DNA from: CAWJMF01 sp963843945
Lineage (GTDB): Bacteria > Vulcanimicrobiota > Vulcanimicrobiia > Vulcanimicrobiales > Vulcanimicrobiaceae
Length of the DNA: 64,000 nt
Direction: 5' to 3'
Assembly: GCA_963843945.1 (NCBI GenBank)
Contig: CAWJMF010000002.1
Coordinates: 1,488,001 to 1,552,000 of the forward strand
Position numbers and translations under genes: made by a program. Shown here one piece after another: positions 46,467-57,900 of the stretch. Numbering within the stretch: the first letter of the stretch is position 1; the number at the start of each line of letters is the position of its first letter. The notes beneath the pieces are model-generated. The model made no database searches. It was not told where the DNA came from and worked only from the letters and a program-made list of their open reading frames with translations.

Positions 46467-47708
46467 ATGCAAAATCTTCGCGTCATCCCAACCCTCATGA
46501 TCGGGCTCGTCGGAGCGATCGTCGGCAGCTTTGCCATGATGCTCTACGCCAGCACCCACTTCAGCGGCGTCGCGGGGCCCGGCAACACGCCGCCCGCGGT
46601 CAGCGCCGCGCCGCTCGTTTCGGGCACCAGCGACCAAGACCGGATCGTCAGCGCCGTCAAACGCGTCTCGCCCTCGGTCGTCGCGATCAACGTCCAAGTC
46701 AACGGCCGCCAAGTCTTGCCCGTCGATCCGTTCCAGCAGTTCTTCGGCGGCACGCCGGGCGCACCGGGCGGGCAGGTTCGCTCGTACCACGCGCGCGCCA
46801 GCGGCTCGGGCTTCGTCTATTCGAAGGACGGCCTGATCGTCACGAACGCGCACGTCGTGCGCCCGCCGACCGGCGGCAACGTCAGCAAGATCGAGGTCGT
46901 TTTTCCGAACGGCGATCGTCTCCCGGCGCACCTGTTCGCGATGAACATCGGCGTCGATCTGGCGCTCCTCAAAGTTGAGGGCTACACGAAGCTTCCGCCG
47001 CCCGTCGAGATCGCCGATTCGTCGAAGCTGCAAGCCGGCCAATGGGCGATCGCGATCGGTCAGCCCTTCGAGCTGAAGCAGTCGGTCACGGTCGGCGTCG
47101 TCTCGGGCTTCAACCGCGACGAGCCGATCCAGAACGAGAGCGGTTCGGTTCAGGAATTCAAGGGCCTGATGCAGACCTCGGCGCCGATCAACCCCGGCAA
47201 TTCCGGCGGTCCGCTCATCGACGACGAGGGGCGCCTGATCGGCGTCAACCAGTCGACGGCTAACCCGCAGGCCGGCGCGCAGGGCATCGGCTTCGCAATC
47301 CCCGCCAACGAGGTCCGCGAGCAGCTGGCCCTCCTCGAGAAGAACCCGGGTACCCACCAAGGCACGAATATGGGCTACATCGGGGCCGCGCTCGAGACCG
47401 TTACCCCCGACGTCGCCGTCCAGCTCAACTATCAGGGTAAGGGCGTCGCCGTCCAGCAGGTGATCCAGGGCGGCCCGGCCGACGCGGCGGGCATCCAGCC
47501 CGGCGACGTGATCCAGAAGGTCAACGGCAAGGACGTCACCAGCAACGACGACGTCGTCTCGACGATCAAAGGCACGAAGCCCGGTCAGACCGTCAACTTC
47601 CAGATCTGGAGCGGCGGGGTCAAGAAGCTCGTCGCGGTCAAGGTCACGGAACGTCCGGCCGACGCCGCGGTAGCGCCGCCCCAGGACCAGGAACCGCAGC
47701 AGCCCTAG
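46467..47708 (+). CDS. HtrA/DegP-like serine protease with PDZ domain
   Basis: A 413-residue envelope protease: N-terminal membrane anchor (TLMIGLVGAIVGSFAMML), trypsin-like domain with catalytic triad His129 (IVTNAHVV), Asp164 (GVDLALLKV) and Ser246 (INPGNSGGPLI), then one PDZ domain (VQQVIQGGPADAAGIQPGDVIQKVNGKDV). A short low-complexity stretch with Pro/Gly follows at about residue 95-105. It degrades or refolds damaged envelope proteins. It is followed by an excellent terminator, so it is the end of its own transcription unit, placed just before the chaperone genes. Confidence 0.93.
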   Translation: MQNLRVIPTLMIGLVGAIVGSFAMMLYASTHFSGVAGPGNTPPAVSAAPLVSGTSDQDRIVSAVKRVSPSVVAINVQVNGRQVLPVDPFQQFFGGTPGAPGGQVRSYHARASGSGFVYSKDGLIVTNAHVVRPPTGGNVSKIEVVFPNGDRLPAHLFAMNIGVDLALLKVEGYTKLPPPVEIADSSKLQAGQWAIAIGQPFELKQSVTVGVVSGFNRDEPIQNESGSVQEFKGLMQTSAPINPGNSGGPLIDDEGRLIGVNQSTANPQAGAQGIGFAIPANEVREQLALLEKNPGTHQGTNMGYIGAALETVTPDVAVQLNYQGKGVAVQQVIQGGPADAAGIQPGDVIQKVNGKDVTSNDDVVSTIKGTKPGQTVNFQIWSGGVKKLVAVKVTERPADAAVAPPQDQEPQQP

Positions 47709-47733
47709 CCTCTCGCCGGGACACCCGGCAAGC

Positions 47734-47775
47734 GACGCGCGCCGCCCTTTCGGAGCGGCGCGCGTCTCTTTTTTT
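47734..47775 (+). terminator. Rho-independent terminator after the HtrA-like gene
   Basis: A perfect 12-bp stem GACGCGCGCCGC / GCGGCGCGCGTC with a 9-base loop, followed by TC and seven T. It is positioned about 25 bases after the protease stop codon and isolates it from the dnaK operon. Confidence 0.88.
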
Positions 47776-47967
47776 GGGGGGCAAGGCGAAACCGGCAAAG
47801 GTCCTTAGGGTATCTAAAGAAGAGCAATTGCCCCGCGCCGGGCATGAATTTTGGCGCATTCTCGGTCGTGGATAAGCGGCAAGGCGAAGCACGGAAGCAA
47901 TTCCGAGGTCGCGGGCTCAGACCCGCGTGCAGATGGTCCACCCGATCGGAAACGGAGAGAAGATTTC

Positions 47968-49853
47968 ATGGCTAAAGTGGTCGGTATCGACCTTGGCACG
48001 ACTAATTCGGTCGTCGCCGTGATGGAGGGCCAGACGCCCACCGTCATTCCCAATTCCGAAGGCAGCCGGACGACCCCGTCGATCGTCGCCTTTACCAAGA
48101 CCGGCGAACGGCTCGTCGGGCAACTCGCGAAGCGTCAGGCGGTCACCAACCCGGACCGCACGATCAAATCGATCAAGCGCCACATGGGCACGGATTACAA
48201 CGTCAAGATCGACGGCAAGGATTACACGCCGCAAGAGATCTCGGCGATGATCCTGCAGAAACTCGTCAACGACGCCATCGACGTATCTCGGCGAGCGCGT
48301 GACCAAAGCGGTGATCACCGTGCCCGCATATTTCAACGACGCGCAGCGGCAGGCAACCAAAGACGCCGGCAAGATCGCGGGACTCGAAGTCCTGCGCATC
48401 ATCAACGAGCCGACGGCCGCGGCGCTCGCCTACGGCCTCGAAAAGAAGGGCAACGAGACGATTCTCGTCTGGGACCTCGGCGGCGGGACGTTCGACGTCT
48501 CGATCCTCGAAGTCGGCGACGGCGTCTTCGAAGTCAAGTCGACCAACGGCGACACGCACCTCGGCGGCGACGACTACGACCAGCGCGTCGTCGATTGGCT
48601 CGTCGCCGAGTTCCGCAAGGACCAAGGGCATCGACCTCAGCGGCGACAAGCAGGCGATGCAACGCCTCACCGAAGCCGCCGAGAAGGCGAAGATCGAGCT
48701 CTCGACGCTGACGCAGACGACGATCAACCTGCCGTTCATCACGGCCGATCAGGACGGTCGCCAAGCACCTCGACGTCACGCTCACGCGCGCGAAGTTCGA
48801 AGAGCTCACCGCCGATCTGACCGATCGCATGCGTGCGGACCGTTCCAGAGCGGCGCTCGCCGACGCGAAGATCGACGTCTCGAAGATCGACGAAGTCGTG
48901 ATGGTCGGCGGTTCGACGCGCATGCCGGTCATTCAGGAACTCGTCAAGAAGCTCACCGGTAAAGACCGAACTCAATCAGTCGGTCAATCCGGACGAAGTC
49001 GTCGCGATCGGCGCGGCGATTCAAGCCGGCGTTCTGGCCGGCGAAGTTCGCGACGTCGTTCTGCTCGACGTGACCCCGCTCTCGCTGGGCCTCGAAACCC
49101 TCGGCGGCGTGATGACCAAGCTGATCGATCGCAACACGACGATTCCAACCAAGAAGTCGCAGATCTTCACGACCGCCGAAGACGGTCAGACCTCGGTCGA
49201 CATCCACGTCTCCAGGGCGAGCGCGAGATGGCGCGGGACAACAAGACGCTCGGGACGGTTCCGGCTCGAGGGGATTCCGGCCGCACCGCGCGGCGTGCCG
49301 CAGATCGAAGTTGACGTTCAACATCGATGCCAACGGCATCGTGAACGTCGGCGCCAAAGACTTGGGCACGGGCAAGGAGCAGCAGATCACGATCACCGCT
49401 TCGACCAATCTCTCCAAGGACGAAGTCGAGCGGATGGTGCGTGAAGCCGAAGCCTCAGGCTGCTGCCGACAAGGCGCAAGAAGGAAGAGGCGGAAGTGCG
49501 CAACCGCGCTTCGAGCCTGATCTACTCGACCGAGAAGTCGCTCAAGGAAGTCGGCGACAAGCTCGATGCGGCGATGCGAGGCGAGGTCGAGAGCGCGCTC
49601 GAAGACCTGCGCAAGCAAGTAGCGAAAACGGCACGGTCGACCGAGATCAAAGCCGCGACCGAGAAGCTGCGAGCAAGCCTCCTACAAGATGGCGGAGACG
49701 CTCTACCAGAAGACCGCCGCGACCAACGGCGCTTCGGCCGGTGCCGGTGACGGTGCCGCCGCCGGTGCGAACGGCGCGGCAAGCGGTCCGGCAAACGACG
49801 CCTCGGCGCCAGCCGAAGACGTCATCGACGCCGAGTTCAAAGAAGCGAAGTAG
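47968..49853 (+). CDS. dnaK: Chaperone DnaK (Hsp70), frame interrupted
   Basis: ATP-dependent chaperone. Motifs in order: VGIDLGTTNSVVAVMEG, HMGTDYNVKIDGK, VPAYFNDAQRQATKDAG, INEPTAAALAYGLEKKG, VWDLGGGTFDVSILE, VVMVGGSTRMPVIQEL, DVTPLSLGLETLGGVM and KDLGTGKEQQITITAS, with an Ala/Gly-rich tail ending in EEFKEAK-like AEFKEAK. A ggagaga Shine-Dalgarno precedes the ATG. The frame is broken by extra bases at 48283, 48626, 48759, 48852, 48970, 49258, 49313, 49455, 49477 and 49679, each between intact codons (for example GAC-g-TAT, GTT-g-ACG). A two-base gain (48835-48836) and one missing C near 49206 also occur. No domain is missing. Upstream sequence shows no CIRCE operator. Confidence 0.88.
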
Positions 49854-49928
49854 AGTGCCGCGCGGAGCGCTCCCGACGGCGTCGTCACGACGCTCGACGG
49901 AGCGCGCCTTCGCCACGTGAGGAAGAGC

Positions 49929-50451
49929 ATGGAAACCGACGCCCAGGAAACGGCGGAGGTCGAGCGGGACGGTGCGGACGACCGCACGTCCCAACTCGCC
50001 GACGCCAAAGCGCTCGCCGAAGAGCGCTACAAAGAACTCCAGTACGCGCGAGCCGAGATCGAGAACTGCGCAAGCGCGCCGAACGGATTGCCGGCGACCG
50101 GCTCGGAGCCGGCCGCCGCGCGCTGCTGGGCAAGTTTTTGCCGGTACTCGACAACCTCAAGCGCGCGCTAACCTATGAAGACTCGCGACGGCCTGCGCGA
50201 CGGTCTGCAGGCGACGCTCAAGGGCTTCGAGGCGCTGCTCGCCGCCGAAGGCGTGAAACCCGTCGAGGTCGTCGGCAAGCCCTTCGATCCGCGCATCGCC
50301 GAAGCGATACGAAGCCGCGAGGTTCCGGAGGGCGACGACGATACTCGTGCTCGAGGAAGTGCAGCGCGGCTACGTGCTCGGCGACGAGCTGCTGCGGCCC
50401 GCACAAGTCATCGTCAGCAAACGCGCGAGCCACGACGAACCGGGCGCTTGA
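49929..50451 (+). CDS. grpE: Nucleotide exchange factor GrpE, frame interrupted
   Basis: About 170 codons, starting METDAQETAEVERDGADD with an acidic N-terminus. The helical dimer part is SQLADAKALAEERYKELQYARAEIEN, then (after the shift) RKRAERIAGDR and GKFLPVLDNLKRAL, and the beta domain VEVVGKPFDPRIAEAI with EVQRGYVLGDELLRPAQVIVSK. These are the usual GrpE elements. One base is missing at about 50067 (AAC-tg-CGC for AAC-CTG-CGC), and extra bases at 50184 (TCG-c-GAC) and 50346 (ACT-c-GTG) lie between codons. The stop overlaps the dnaJ start (TTGA). A GTG twelve bases upstream is an alternative start. Confidence 0.82.
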
Positions 50452-51466
50452 ACTACAAGGATTACTATCAGGTCCTCGGCGTTCCGAAAGACGCGCCGGC
50501 TAAAGACATCAAATCGGCCTATCGCAAACTCGCGCGCAAGCTGGCATCCCGACGCGAACCCGAACAACCCGAAGGGCGCCGAGGAAAAGTTCAAGGAGAC
50601 TCCAGGAGGCGTACGAGGTTCTCGGCGACGCCGAGAAGCGCAAGAAGTACGACGCGCTGGGCAGCAACTGGCAACAGGCCGAACGACAAGCCGAAACGCA
50701 GCGCCGTTACCGCTCGGCGCAGCAAGAGGACGTGTTCAGCCAGTTCGATCAGTCCGGCGGCGGCCCGAGCGGCTTCTCGGATTTCTTCGACGCGTTCTTC
50801 TCGGGAATCGGTCAACCGCAGCAACGCCAAACGGGCTCGTCGCGCTTCGCGCGGCGCGGCGGCGATCTGGAAACGACGATCGACTTGAGCCTGCGCGACG
50901 CCTACCAGGGCGGCACGAAGCAGGTCAACTTACAGATCGAAGATACCTGTCCGCGCTGCGGCGGGACCGGGGTCGTCGACAACGCGATCTGCCCCGTCTG
51001 CCACGGCACCGGCCGGGTCATCAGCACCCGTAAGCTCGACGTGAAGATTCCCCGCGGCGTCCGGCCGGGTCAGCGTATCCGGCTTTCCGGCCAGGGCTCG
51101 AGCGGCAGCGGAGGCGGCCCGAACGGCGACCTCTACCTCGTCGCGCAGTTCCCGCCCGACGGGCAGTTCGAACGCAAAGGCGACGATCTCTACGTCGATC
51201 TGCCGGTCAGCATCTACGATCTCGTGCTGGGCGGCGAGGTGCGCGTCCCGACGATGTCGGGCGACGTGACGATGACGATCCCGCAAGGCACGCAGAGCAA
51301 TAAGTTGCTGCGCCTCAGCGGCAAGGGAATGCCCAAGCCGCGCGGCAGCGGCCACGGAAATCAGTACGTGCGGCTCATCGGCATGCTCCCCTCGAAGCTC
51401 AGCGATCGCGAGCGCGAACTGTTCGAGGAACTCGCCGAACTCCGCAACGGAAAAGTTCAAGCCTAG
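50448..51466 (+). CDS. dnaJ: DnaJ-family co-chaperone with reduced zinc finger, frame interrupted
   Basis: TTG start overlapping grpE. J domain KDYYQVLGVPKDAPAKDIKSAYRKLARKL-HPDANPNNPKG (HPD motif restored by removing an extra G at 50544, CTG-g-CAT), then a second extra C at 50601. A Gly/Phe linker (FDAFFSGIGQ) follows, then a zinc region with only two CxxCxGxG repeats (CPRCGGTG and CPVCHGTG) instead of four, and two C-terminal client-binding domains ending FEELAELRNGKVQA. It stimulates DnaK ATPase. The half-size zinc finger distinguishes it from classic type I DnaJ. Confidence 0.87.
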
Positions 51467-53050
51467 GTGACGCGACCGCGCTTCGCAGCGTCGTATGCCG
51501 CGAACGCGATCCTCGTCGTCCTCAGCATCTCGCCCGGGCTCGCCAACGGCTCGGCGCTCAATTACGTCTTTCCCTCGATCGCGCGCGATCTCGGCGCGCC
51601 GCCGCTCTCGCTGCTGTGGCTGCCGACGTTAGGCGAGGCGGGAATCGCGTTCGGCGGAATTCTCGCGGCGGAACTCGGGCGCCACGTCGAGGCACGCCGC
51701 CTCTACCTCGCGACGCTCGTCGTCTCGCTCGCTTCAGCCGGCGCGGGTATGGTAGCGACGAACGTCGGCCTGCTGATCTTCACGCAAGTGTTGCACGGCG
51801 TCGTCACGGGCTTCATGCTCGTCATCGCGCTCGGGCCGCTCATCTCGGCCTTTGGCGCAGCGAAGCTTCCAACCACGACGGGAATCGCAATCGGGGCGCT
51901 CTTCGGCGTCGCGTCGTTCGCGCCGCTGGCAGGCACCCTGGCGGCCTCGGTGCCGCAAGGCTGGCGCTATCTGTTCGGGATCGAATTCGTTCTCGGACTC
52001 GCGGCCTTCTGGCTGGCCTGGCAGACGCTCCCGCAAAAAGAGCCCACGCGCTCGTCCGACTACGTCGATTGGCCGGCCTTGTTGCTGGCCGCCGGCACGA
52101 CGATCCTCAACTTCGCCGGGGTCTTCTACTTCCAGCAGTATCCCTGGACCGATCCGCACGTGTGGCTTCCGCTCGTGCTCGGAAACGGCGGACTCGTCGC
52201 GCTGTTTGTGGTCGAAGCCCGTACGCCCAATCCGCTTCTTCCGGTCAAGGAACTGGGTCGCGCCTATCCGTTCATCGGAGCTTTCGCATGCGTTTTCGCC
52301 AGCGGCGCGTACGCCGCCGGAATGCGCGGGATCGGCTTCTTTTTGACGTTCGTGCAGGGACGAGATCAGCTTACCGTCGCGCGCATCCTAACGCTCGCCG
52401 TAGCGGGCGCGCTCGTCGCGGCACCAATTTACGCGCGCGTCGTCGCGACGCGCTGGGGCTCGGTCGCCGCGCTGACCGGTTTGGCGTCGCTGGCCGCGGG
52501 CGCGACCTTGGCCGCGAATTTCCCGGCGGCCGCCGAAACCGGGATCGTCGCACTCGCCGTACTCCTGTTTTCCCTCGGGGGAGGCCTCACGATCGCGCCC
52601 GGTCTCCTGACGATGGCACTCGGCGTGCGCGCGCGTTACGTCGGGCGTGCGATTGCGCTGCTGGCCTTGTTGCGCATGAACGCGACCTATCTCACCGGGC
52701 CGGTCATGACCGCCTTCGCTGCTTGGCGCAGCGCGGCGCACGTCCACGACCCGGGCGTGGCCGCGGCCTTGCGGAACGCGTCGATTCACGAGTACGTTGC
52801 CGGCGGCGCCTCGCTTCGCGGCCTCGACCCGGCCTTGCGCGACCTCGTGACGAACGCGCTGCTGCGCGGAGTCCACGAAGGCTCTGCGCTTCTCGCGTTG
52901 CTCTCGCTGGGCGCGATCGCCGTGGTCGTCGCCATCTTCCGGTTCAGCGGCGTCCACCTCACCGATCCGCGCATCGGCCTCTTCTTCACCGACGGCGTGC
53001 CCCTCGAATCGCCCCCACTCTTCACCCATAGCCCCGAAACTGCGCAGTGA
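51467..53050 (+). CDS. MFS transporter (DHA2-like)
   Basis: A 527-residue membrane protein with about fourteen hydrophobic helices. The first helices read NAILVVLSISPGLANGSALNYVFPSIARDLG, with the A-type loop ELGRHVEARRLYLATL, then LHGVVTGFMLVIALGPLISAF (motif C-like). A large family of multidrug exporters has this layout. Its GTG start follows directly on the dnaJ stop with no gap, so it sits in the chaperone transcript. Substrate unknown. Frame fully intact. Confidence 0.88.
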   Translation: MTRPRFAASYAANAILVVLSISPGLANGSALNYVFPSIARDLGAPPLSLLWLPTLGEAGIAFGGILAAELGRHVEARRLYLATLVVSLASAGAGMVATNVGLLIFTQVLHGVVTGFMLVIALGPLISAFGAAKLPTTTGIAIGALFGVASFAPLAGTLAASVPQGWRYLFGIEFVLGLAAFWLAWQTLPQKEPTRSSDYVDWPALLLAAGTTILNFAGVFYFQQYPWTDPHVWLPLVLGNGGLVALFVVEARTPNPLLPVKELGRAYPFIGAFACVFASGAYAAGMRGIGFFLTFVQGRDQLTVARILTLAVAGALVAAPIYARVVATRWGSVAALTGLASLAAGATLAANFPAAAETGIVALAVLLFSLGGGLTIAPGLLTMALGVRARYVGRAIALLALLRMNATYLTGPVMTAFAAWRSAAHVHDPGVAAALRNASIHEYVAGGASLRGLDPALRDLVTNALLRGVHEGSALLALLSLGAIAVVVAIFRFSGVHLTDPRIGLFFTDGVPLESPPLFTHSPETAQ

Positions 53051-53101
53051 CGCGATGAGCGACCGGAAACCCGGGCGACCCGCCTGCGGTCATATCGAGA
53101 G

Positions 53102-54955
53102 ATGTTAGGCGGTCCTCCGGTCCACTTGATGTGGTCCAGCATGTACGGTCCCGAGAAGCCGCGCCCGAAGCGCGCGGTCGATTGGCGCCGCGTCGGCGCC
53201 TTCTTTCTTCCTTATTGGAAGCAGGAGGCGGCGGTTTTGATCTGCATCCTGCTCGGCTCGGGGCTCGGGCTGGCTCCGGCGCTGTTCACGCGGGATCTGA
53301 TCGATCGCTCGCTGGCCCGGCACGACATCCACGGCCTGTGGCTCGACGTCGGCGGCATGGTGCTCTCGGCACTGATAGCCGGCATCCTCGGGGTCTATCA
53401 GGGTTACTTGAACTCGGTGGTAGGCGAAGGCATCATGCGCGACATCCGCACGAGCCTGGTCGAGCACCTGCACCGGATGCCGATCGCATTCTTCACCGGA
53501 ACGAAAACCGGCGAGATCATGAACCGCGTCTCGAGCGACGTCGACAACATCGACAACGTCGTTACCGGAACGCTGGTCTCGGTCGTCACCAACTTCGCGA
53601 CGATCGCGACCACGATCGTGACGATGCTGATCCTCGACTGGCGGCTTTCGCTGATCGCCTTGGCCGTCGTGCCGCTCATGATCGCGCCGCTGGGCTTCGT
53701 CGGACGGCGCATGTACGCCATACGCAAGAAGACCCGTGAAAAACGCGATCAGATCGAGAGCCTGACGCAAGAGACGCTCTCGCTCTCAGGCATCACGCTG
53801 ATCAAGTCGTTCGTGCGCGAGAAGTTCGAGGGGAAGCGCTTCTACGACGTGAGCACGGCCCTCATGAAGCTCGAGGTTCAGCTCGCGATGGTCGGCCGCT
53901 GGTTCATCGGTGCGATTGCGGCGATGGTCACCATCGGTCCGGCGATCGTTTGGCTGAGCGGCGGCTATCTTGCGATTTATGCCGGCTTGACGGTCGGGAC
54001 GATCGTCGCCTTCGTCGCGCTGCTCGGGCGCCTGTACGGCCCCGCTTCGGCCTTAGCCGGAACGCAAGTCCAGATCGTCAGCGCGCTCGCCGTCTTCGAG
54101 CGGATCTTCGAATACCTCGACATGGAGCCCGAGGGGGCCACCACGGTCGAGCCGCCGCGCAAGCTCGAGCACGTGCGCGGCGATCTTCGCTTCGACGACG
54201 TGCACTTCGCCTACACGCCCGAGCGCGTCGCGCTCGACGGCGTGAGCTTCCACGTCGAGCCCGGGCAAGTCGCCGCTTTCGTCGGCCACTCCGGCGCGGG
54301 CAAGACGACCATCACGCAGCTCGTGCCGCGCTTCTACGATCCGCAGGCCGGCAGCGTGCTGATCGACGGACACGACTTGCGCGAGTTCGACGTGCAATCG
54401 CTGCGCCGCCACATCGGCATCGTAACGCAGGAAACGTATCTCTTCCACGACACGATCGGCGCGAATCTGCGCTACGGGCTGACCAACGCCACCCAGGCGC
54501 AGCTCGAGGCGGCCGCGCGCGCGGCAAACATTCACGACTTCATCGCGAGCTTGCCCGAAGGGTACGAGACCGTCGTTGGCGAGCGCGGGCACAAGCTTTC
54601 GGGCGGCGAGCGTCAGCGCTTGGCGATCGCGCGCGTGCTGCTCAAGGATCCGCAAATCTTAATTCTCGATGAAGCCACGAGCGCTCTCGACTCTGAGAAC
54701 GAAGCGCTGATCCAGGCTGCCTTCGTCCCCCTCATGGCGGGGCGGACGAGCCTCGTGATCGCTCACCGGCTGTCGACGATTCTCTCCGCGGACGTGATCT
54801 TCGTGGTCGAGCGGGGGCAGATCGTCGAAAGCGGCACGCACGCCGCCCTGCTCGCGCGCGGCGGTGCGTACGCCCGCCTCTACCTGACGCAGTTCCGGCC
54901 CGCCGGCGACGAACTTTCAACGCTAGACCAAAGGGAACCGACAACCGCCTCGTAA
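53102..54955 (+). CDS. ABC exporter, permease and ATPase fused (MsbA-like)
   Basis: A 617-residue half-transporter: six membrane helices in the first 330 residues (FFLPYWKQEAAVLICILLGSG first), then the ATPase with Walker A GHSGAGKTT, Q-loop IGIVTQETYLF, signature LSGGERQRLAIARVLL, Walker B ILILDEATSALDS and H-loop LVIAHRLSTI. It would work as a homodimer exporting lipid or drug. No frameshift over 1.85 kb. An alternative start lies at an internal Met near residue 10 (MWSSMYG). Confidence 0.92.
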   Translation: MLGGPPVHLMWSSMYGPEKPRPKRAVDWRRVGAFFLPYWKQEAAVLICILLGSGLGLAPALFTRDLIDRSLARHDIHGLWLDVGGMVLSALIAGILGVYQGYLNSVVGEGIMRDIRTSLVEHLHRMPIAFFTGTKTGEIMNRVSSDVDNIDNVVTGTLVSVVTNFATIATTIVTMLILDWRLSLIALAVVPLMIAPLGFVGRRMYAIRKKTREKRDQIESLTQETLSLSGITLIKSFVREKFEGKRFYDVSTALMKLEVQLAMVGRWFIGAIAAMVTIGPAIVWLSGGYLAIYAGLTVGTIVAFVALLGRLYGPASALAGTQVQIVSALAVFERIFEYLDMEPEGATTVEPPRKLEHVRGDLRFDDVHFAYTPERVALDGVSFHVEPGQVAAFVGHSGAGKTTITQLVPRFYDPQAGSVLIDGHDLREFDVQSLRRHIGIVTQETYLFHDTIGANLRYGLTNATQAQLEAAARAANIHDFIASLPEGYETVVGERGHKLSGGERQRLAIARVLLKDPQILILDEATSALDSENEALIQAAFVPLMAGRTSLVIAHRLSTILSADVIFVVERGQIVESGTHAALLARGGAYARLYLTQFRPAGDELSTLDQREPTTAS

Positions 54956-54970
54956 GGTCACGTCAGGGAG

Positions 54971-57900
54971 ATGACACGGGTGCCCACCTACGTCCCCGTA
55001 ACGCTGACGAAAGTCCTGACCCCTCGGCCTTCGACGGCCGTGGCCCGGCCGCGCCTCGAAGACCACGCGCAGGCCCTCTGCGACTACGCCCTGACGACCC
55101 TCACGGGGGGCGCTGGATTCGGCAAGACCACCATCCTGCGGGTGTGGGCCGAGCGCTGCGACGTCGGCGCAGCCTGGATCACGCTCGACGAAGGGGACGC
55201 CGACGTGCGCGCCTTCGCCGCCTACCTGGACGCCGCGTTTCGGCAAGCCATCCCCGAATTCGGCCGCTCGGTGCTCGAGCTGCTCGCCGAAGGGCGAGCC
55301 GACGCCGATGCCTGCGCCCGCGCGCTGGCAAACGAACTGTTGACGGCAACCGAGGAGCGCGAACGCGACGTCGTGCTCTTCCTCGACGACTTTCACACAG
55401 TGCAGGGCCACGAGGGCGTCCGCGAGATCGTCGCCGGTTTGCTGCGCGCCTTGCCGCCGCGCGCGCATTTGGCGATCGCGAGCCGCTTTCCGCTCGACTT
55501 TTCGCCGATCGTCAAGTTGCGCGCGGCCGGCAGCGCCATCGACTTCACGCAGAACGACTTGCGCTTTACCCCAAGCGAAGCGGCACAGCTGCTGGCCAGC
55601 GATCGCAGCGAACGCACGCCCTTGCAGCGCGACGTGCTCGAGTCGCTCGTGCGCCGCGCCGACGGCTGGGCGATGGCGCTGCGCCTTTCGCTCCAGGCGG
55701 CGCCGGGATTGCGCGGTGACGCGCCGGCGGCCGGCGATTCCGAACACTCGCTGTTCGCCTACCTCGCCGACGAAGTGCTGCGCGCGCAGCCGGCCGAGAT
55801 CCGTACCCTGCTGCTGGGGTGCGCGATTCCCAAGACGCTCGACGCGCGCACGCTCGAGCGGGTCGTCGGTGCCGCGGACGGTGCGTCGGCGCTCGAATCG
55901 CTCGTCGCACGAAGCCTGTACCTCGAGCCGATGGCTGCGAAGACGTACCGCTTCCATCATCTCTTCCGCGATTTTCTGATCGCGACGCTGCGCCGCGAGG
56001 AGCCCGAGCGGCTCCACCAACTCAAGCTGCGTTACGCGCGGCTGCTTGAGGAAAGCGGCGACCTTACCGGCGCCGTCACGCAGTACATGGAGGCCGGCGA
56101 CTTCGCCTCGGCCGCGGACCACGTCGGCGATGCGCTGATCGCTCTGAAGTACGGCGACAACGTCGACCGGATCGCCGCGATTCTCGCCGACCTGCCCGAC
56201 GCGCTCAAGCTCGAGCGTCCCTTTCTGCTCCAACTCGAAGCGACGGTGCGGCGCCGCCGGCGGGACTTCGCGGGAGCGGCCGAAGCTTACGAGCGCGCGG
56301 CGCGCGGCGCGCTTGCGCTGGAGGACTTCGCGACGGCGTGCGCTTGCACGATCGAGCGCGGCATGCTTGCCGGCGACTTGCGCGCCGGCGGCCACGGGCG
56401 CTTCGAGAAGAGCATCGAACTTTTCGGCGAGGCACTCCGCTATGCCGAACGGTGCGGGCAGAAACGCGACGCCTACGTCAAGGCCGCCTCAATCACGATG
56501 GGGTTAGCGCTCGCAGCGCAGTTCGACTACGAAGCGGCGAAGCCGTACCTCGCCGAAGCCGAACGTTTACAGCGCGCCGCGGCGACCCAGCGCTCCGACG
56601 TCATGACGACGATCGCCACGATCTACGGCTGGCAAGGCGAATGGCATCGGGCCCTCGAGCACGCCGAGCTCGCCGAGGATCTACTGCGTTCGAACGGGGG
56701 CGCCGACTATCTGATCGGACGCGCGCTGAAAGTGCAAGCCAAGGCGTACTGTTTTCTGTGCGGCGATCCGCTTCGCGCGCTGGCGCTCGCGGAGGCCGCG
56801 GTCGAGTGGGAACGCTCGTACAACGAACTAGACGATCTGCCCGACGCCTGCGTGGTGCTCGCACGCGCTAGCCTCGGACAGCCCGTTCCGAGCGTGGACC
56901 AGGCCCACGAAGCGCTCGACGAAGCGACGCGGCTGCTGAAGGAGTGGCCGAATAATACGACCCGCTTCGAAATCCACGCCGCACGCTTCGAGATTTACAT
57001 TCTAACAAACCGGCCGGCGGACGCGCGGCGCGAGTTGGCGGCGGCGCGCGCCTTCGCCCAGAGCAACCGCGATCCGCGCGAGTTGGCTCTGGTGACGTTC
57101 TTCGAAGGCCTCTTCCATTCGGTGTCGGACGAGCTCCCCGAAGCTGCCGAACGCTACGCCGCCGCGTTCGCGCAGTTCGAGCCGCTGCACGACAAATTCT
57201 ACACGCAGCTCGCCGGGATCGCGGCCTGCGGCGCGCGCGCCCGCCTCAACCTGCTCGAACCGGCTGAGTTGCGCGCGATGCTGGCGCGCCTCGAGCGGGA
57301 CGGCTCGGCGGTCGCCTTGCGTTCGGCGCCGCGATCGGCGGCGCTGACGCTGGGCTGGGCCTTGCGCCACGACGTCGAGCCCGAAGCCGCCACGGCCCTG
57401 CTCGGTGAAGCCGCGCGGCGGGCCGGCGACGACGAACTGGCCGCGCTCGCGCTCGACGTGGGCGTGCCGAAGGACGCGCGCGTACGGGCAATTTCGGCGA
57501 TCGCACGCGAAGGCCGGCTCGAGCGCCGCCCGACGCTGGTCCGGCTAGCTCGCGATAAGGACGCGGCGATCGCCGCTGCGGCCGCGACCGCGCTCGAAGT
57601 TTTCCCGCGCGCCGACGCCGCGCCGCTCGCGATCTACCTCGTCGGGCCGCTGCGCATTTCCGTCGGCGACGAGACGATCGACGAACGCGATGCGCGCTGG
57701 TCGCGACGCAAAGCGATCGACATGCTGCGCGCTCTGGCCCTCGCCGACGGGCCGGTGCCGAAAGCCGCGCTGCTGTCCACCTTTTGGCCCGAGAGCAGCG
57801 CAGCGGCGGCCGAGACGAGCTTGCGCGTTACGCTGCACGCCCTGCGGCGCGCGCTCGAGCCGGCCGTCGAAGGCTCGGGACACTATGTGACCTACGACGG

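Noticed and set aside
47800..47967. Possible CIRCE-type operator upstream of dnaK
   Set aside because: The TTAGCACTC-N9-GAGTGCTAA pattern is not present; the short imperfect repeat near 47807-47820 is too weak to call.
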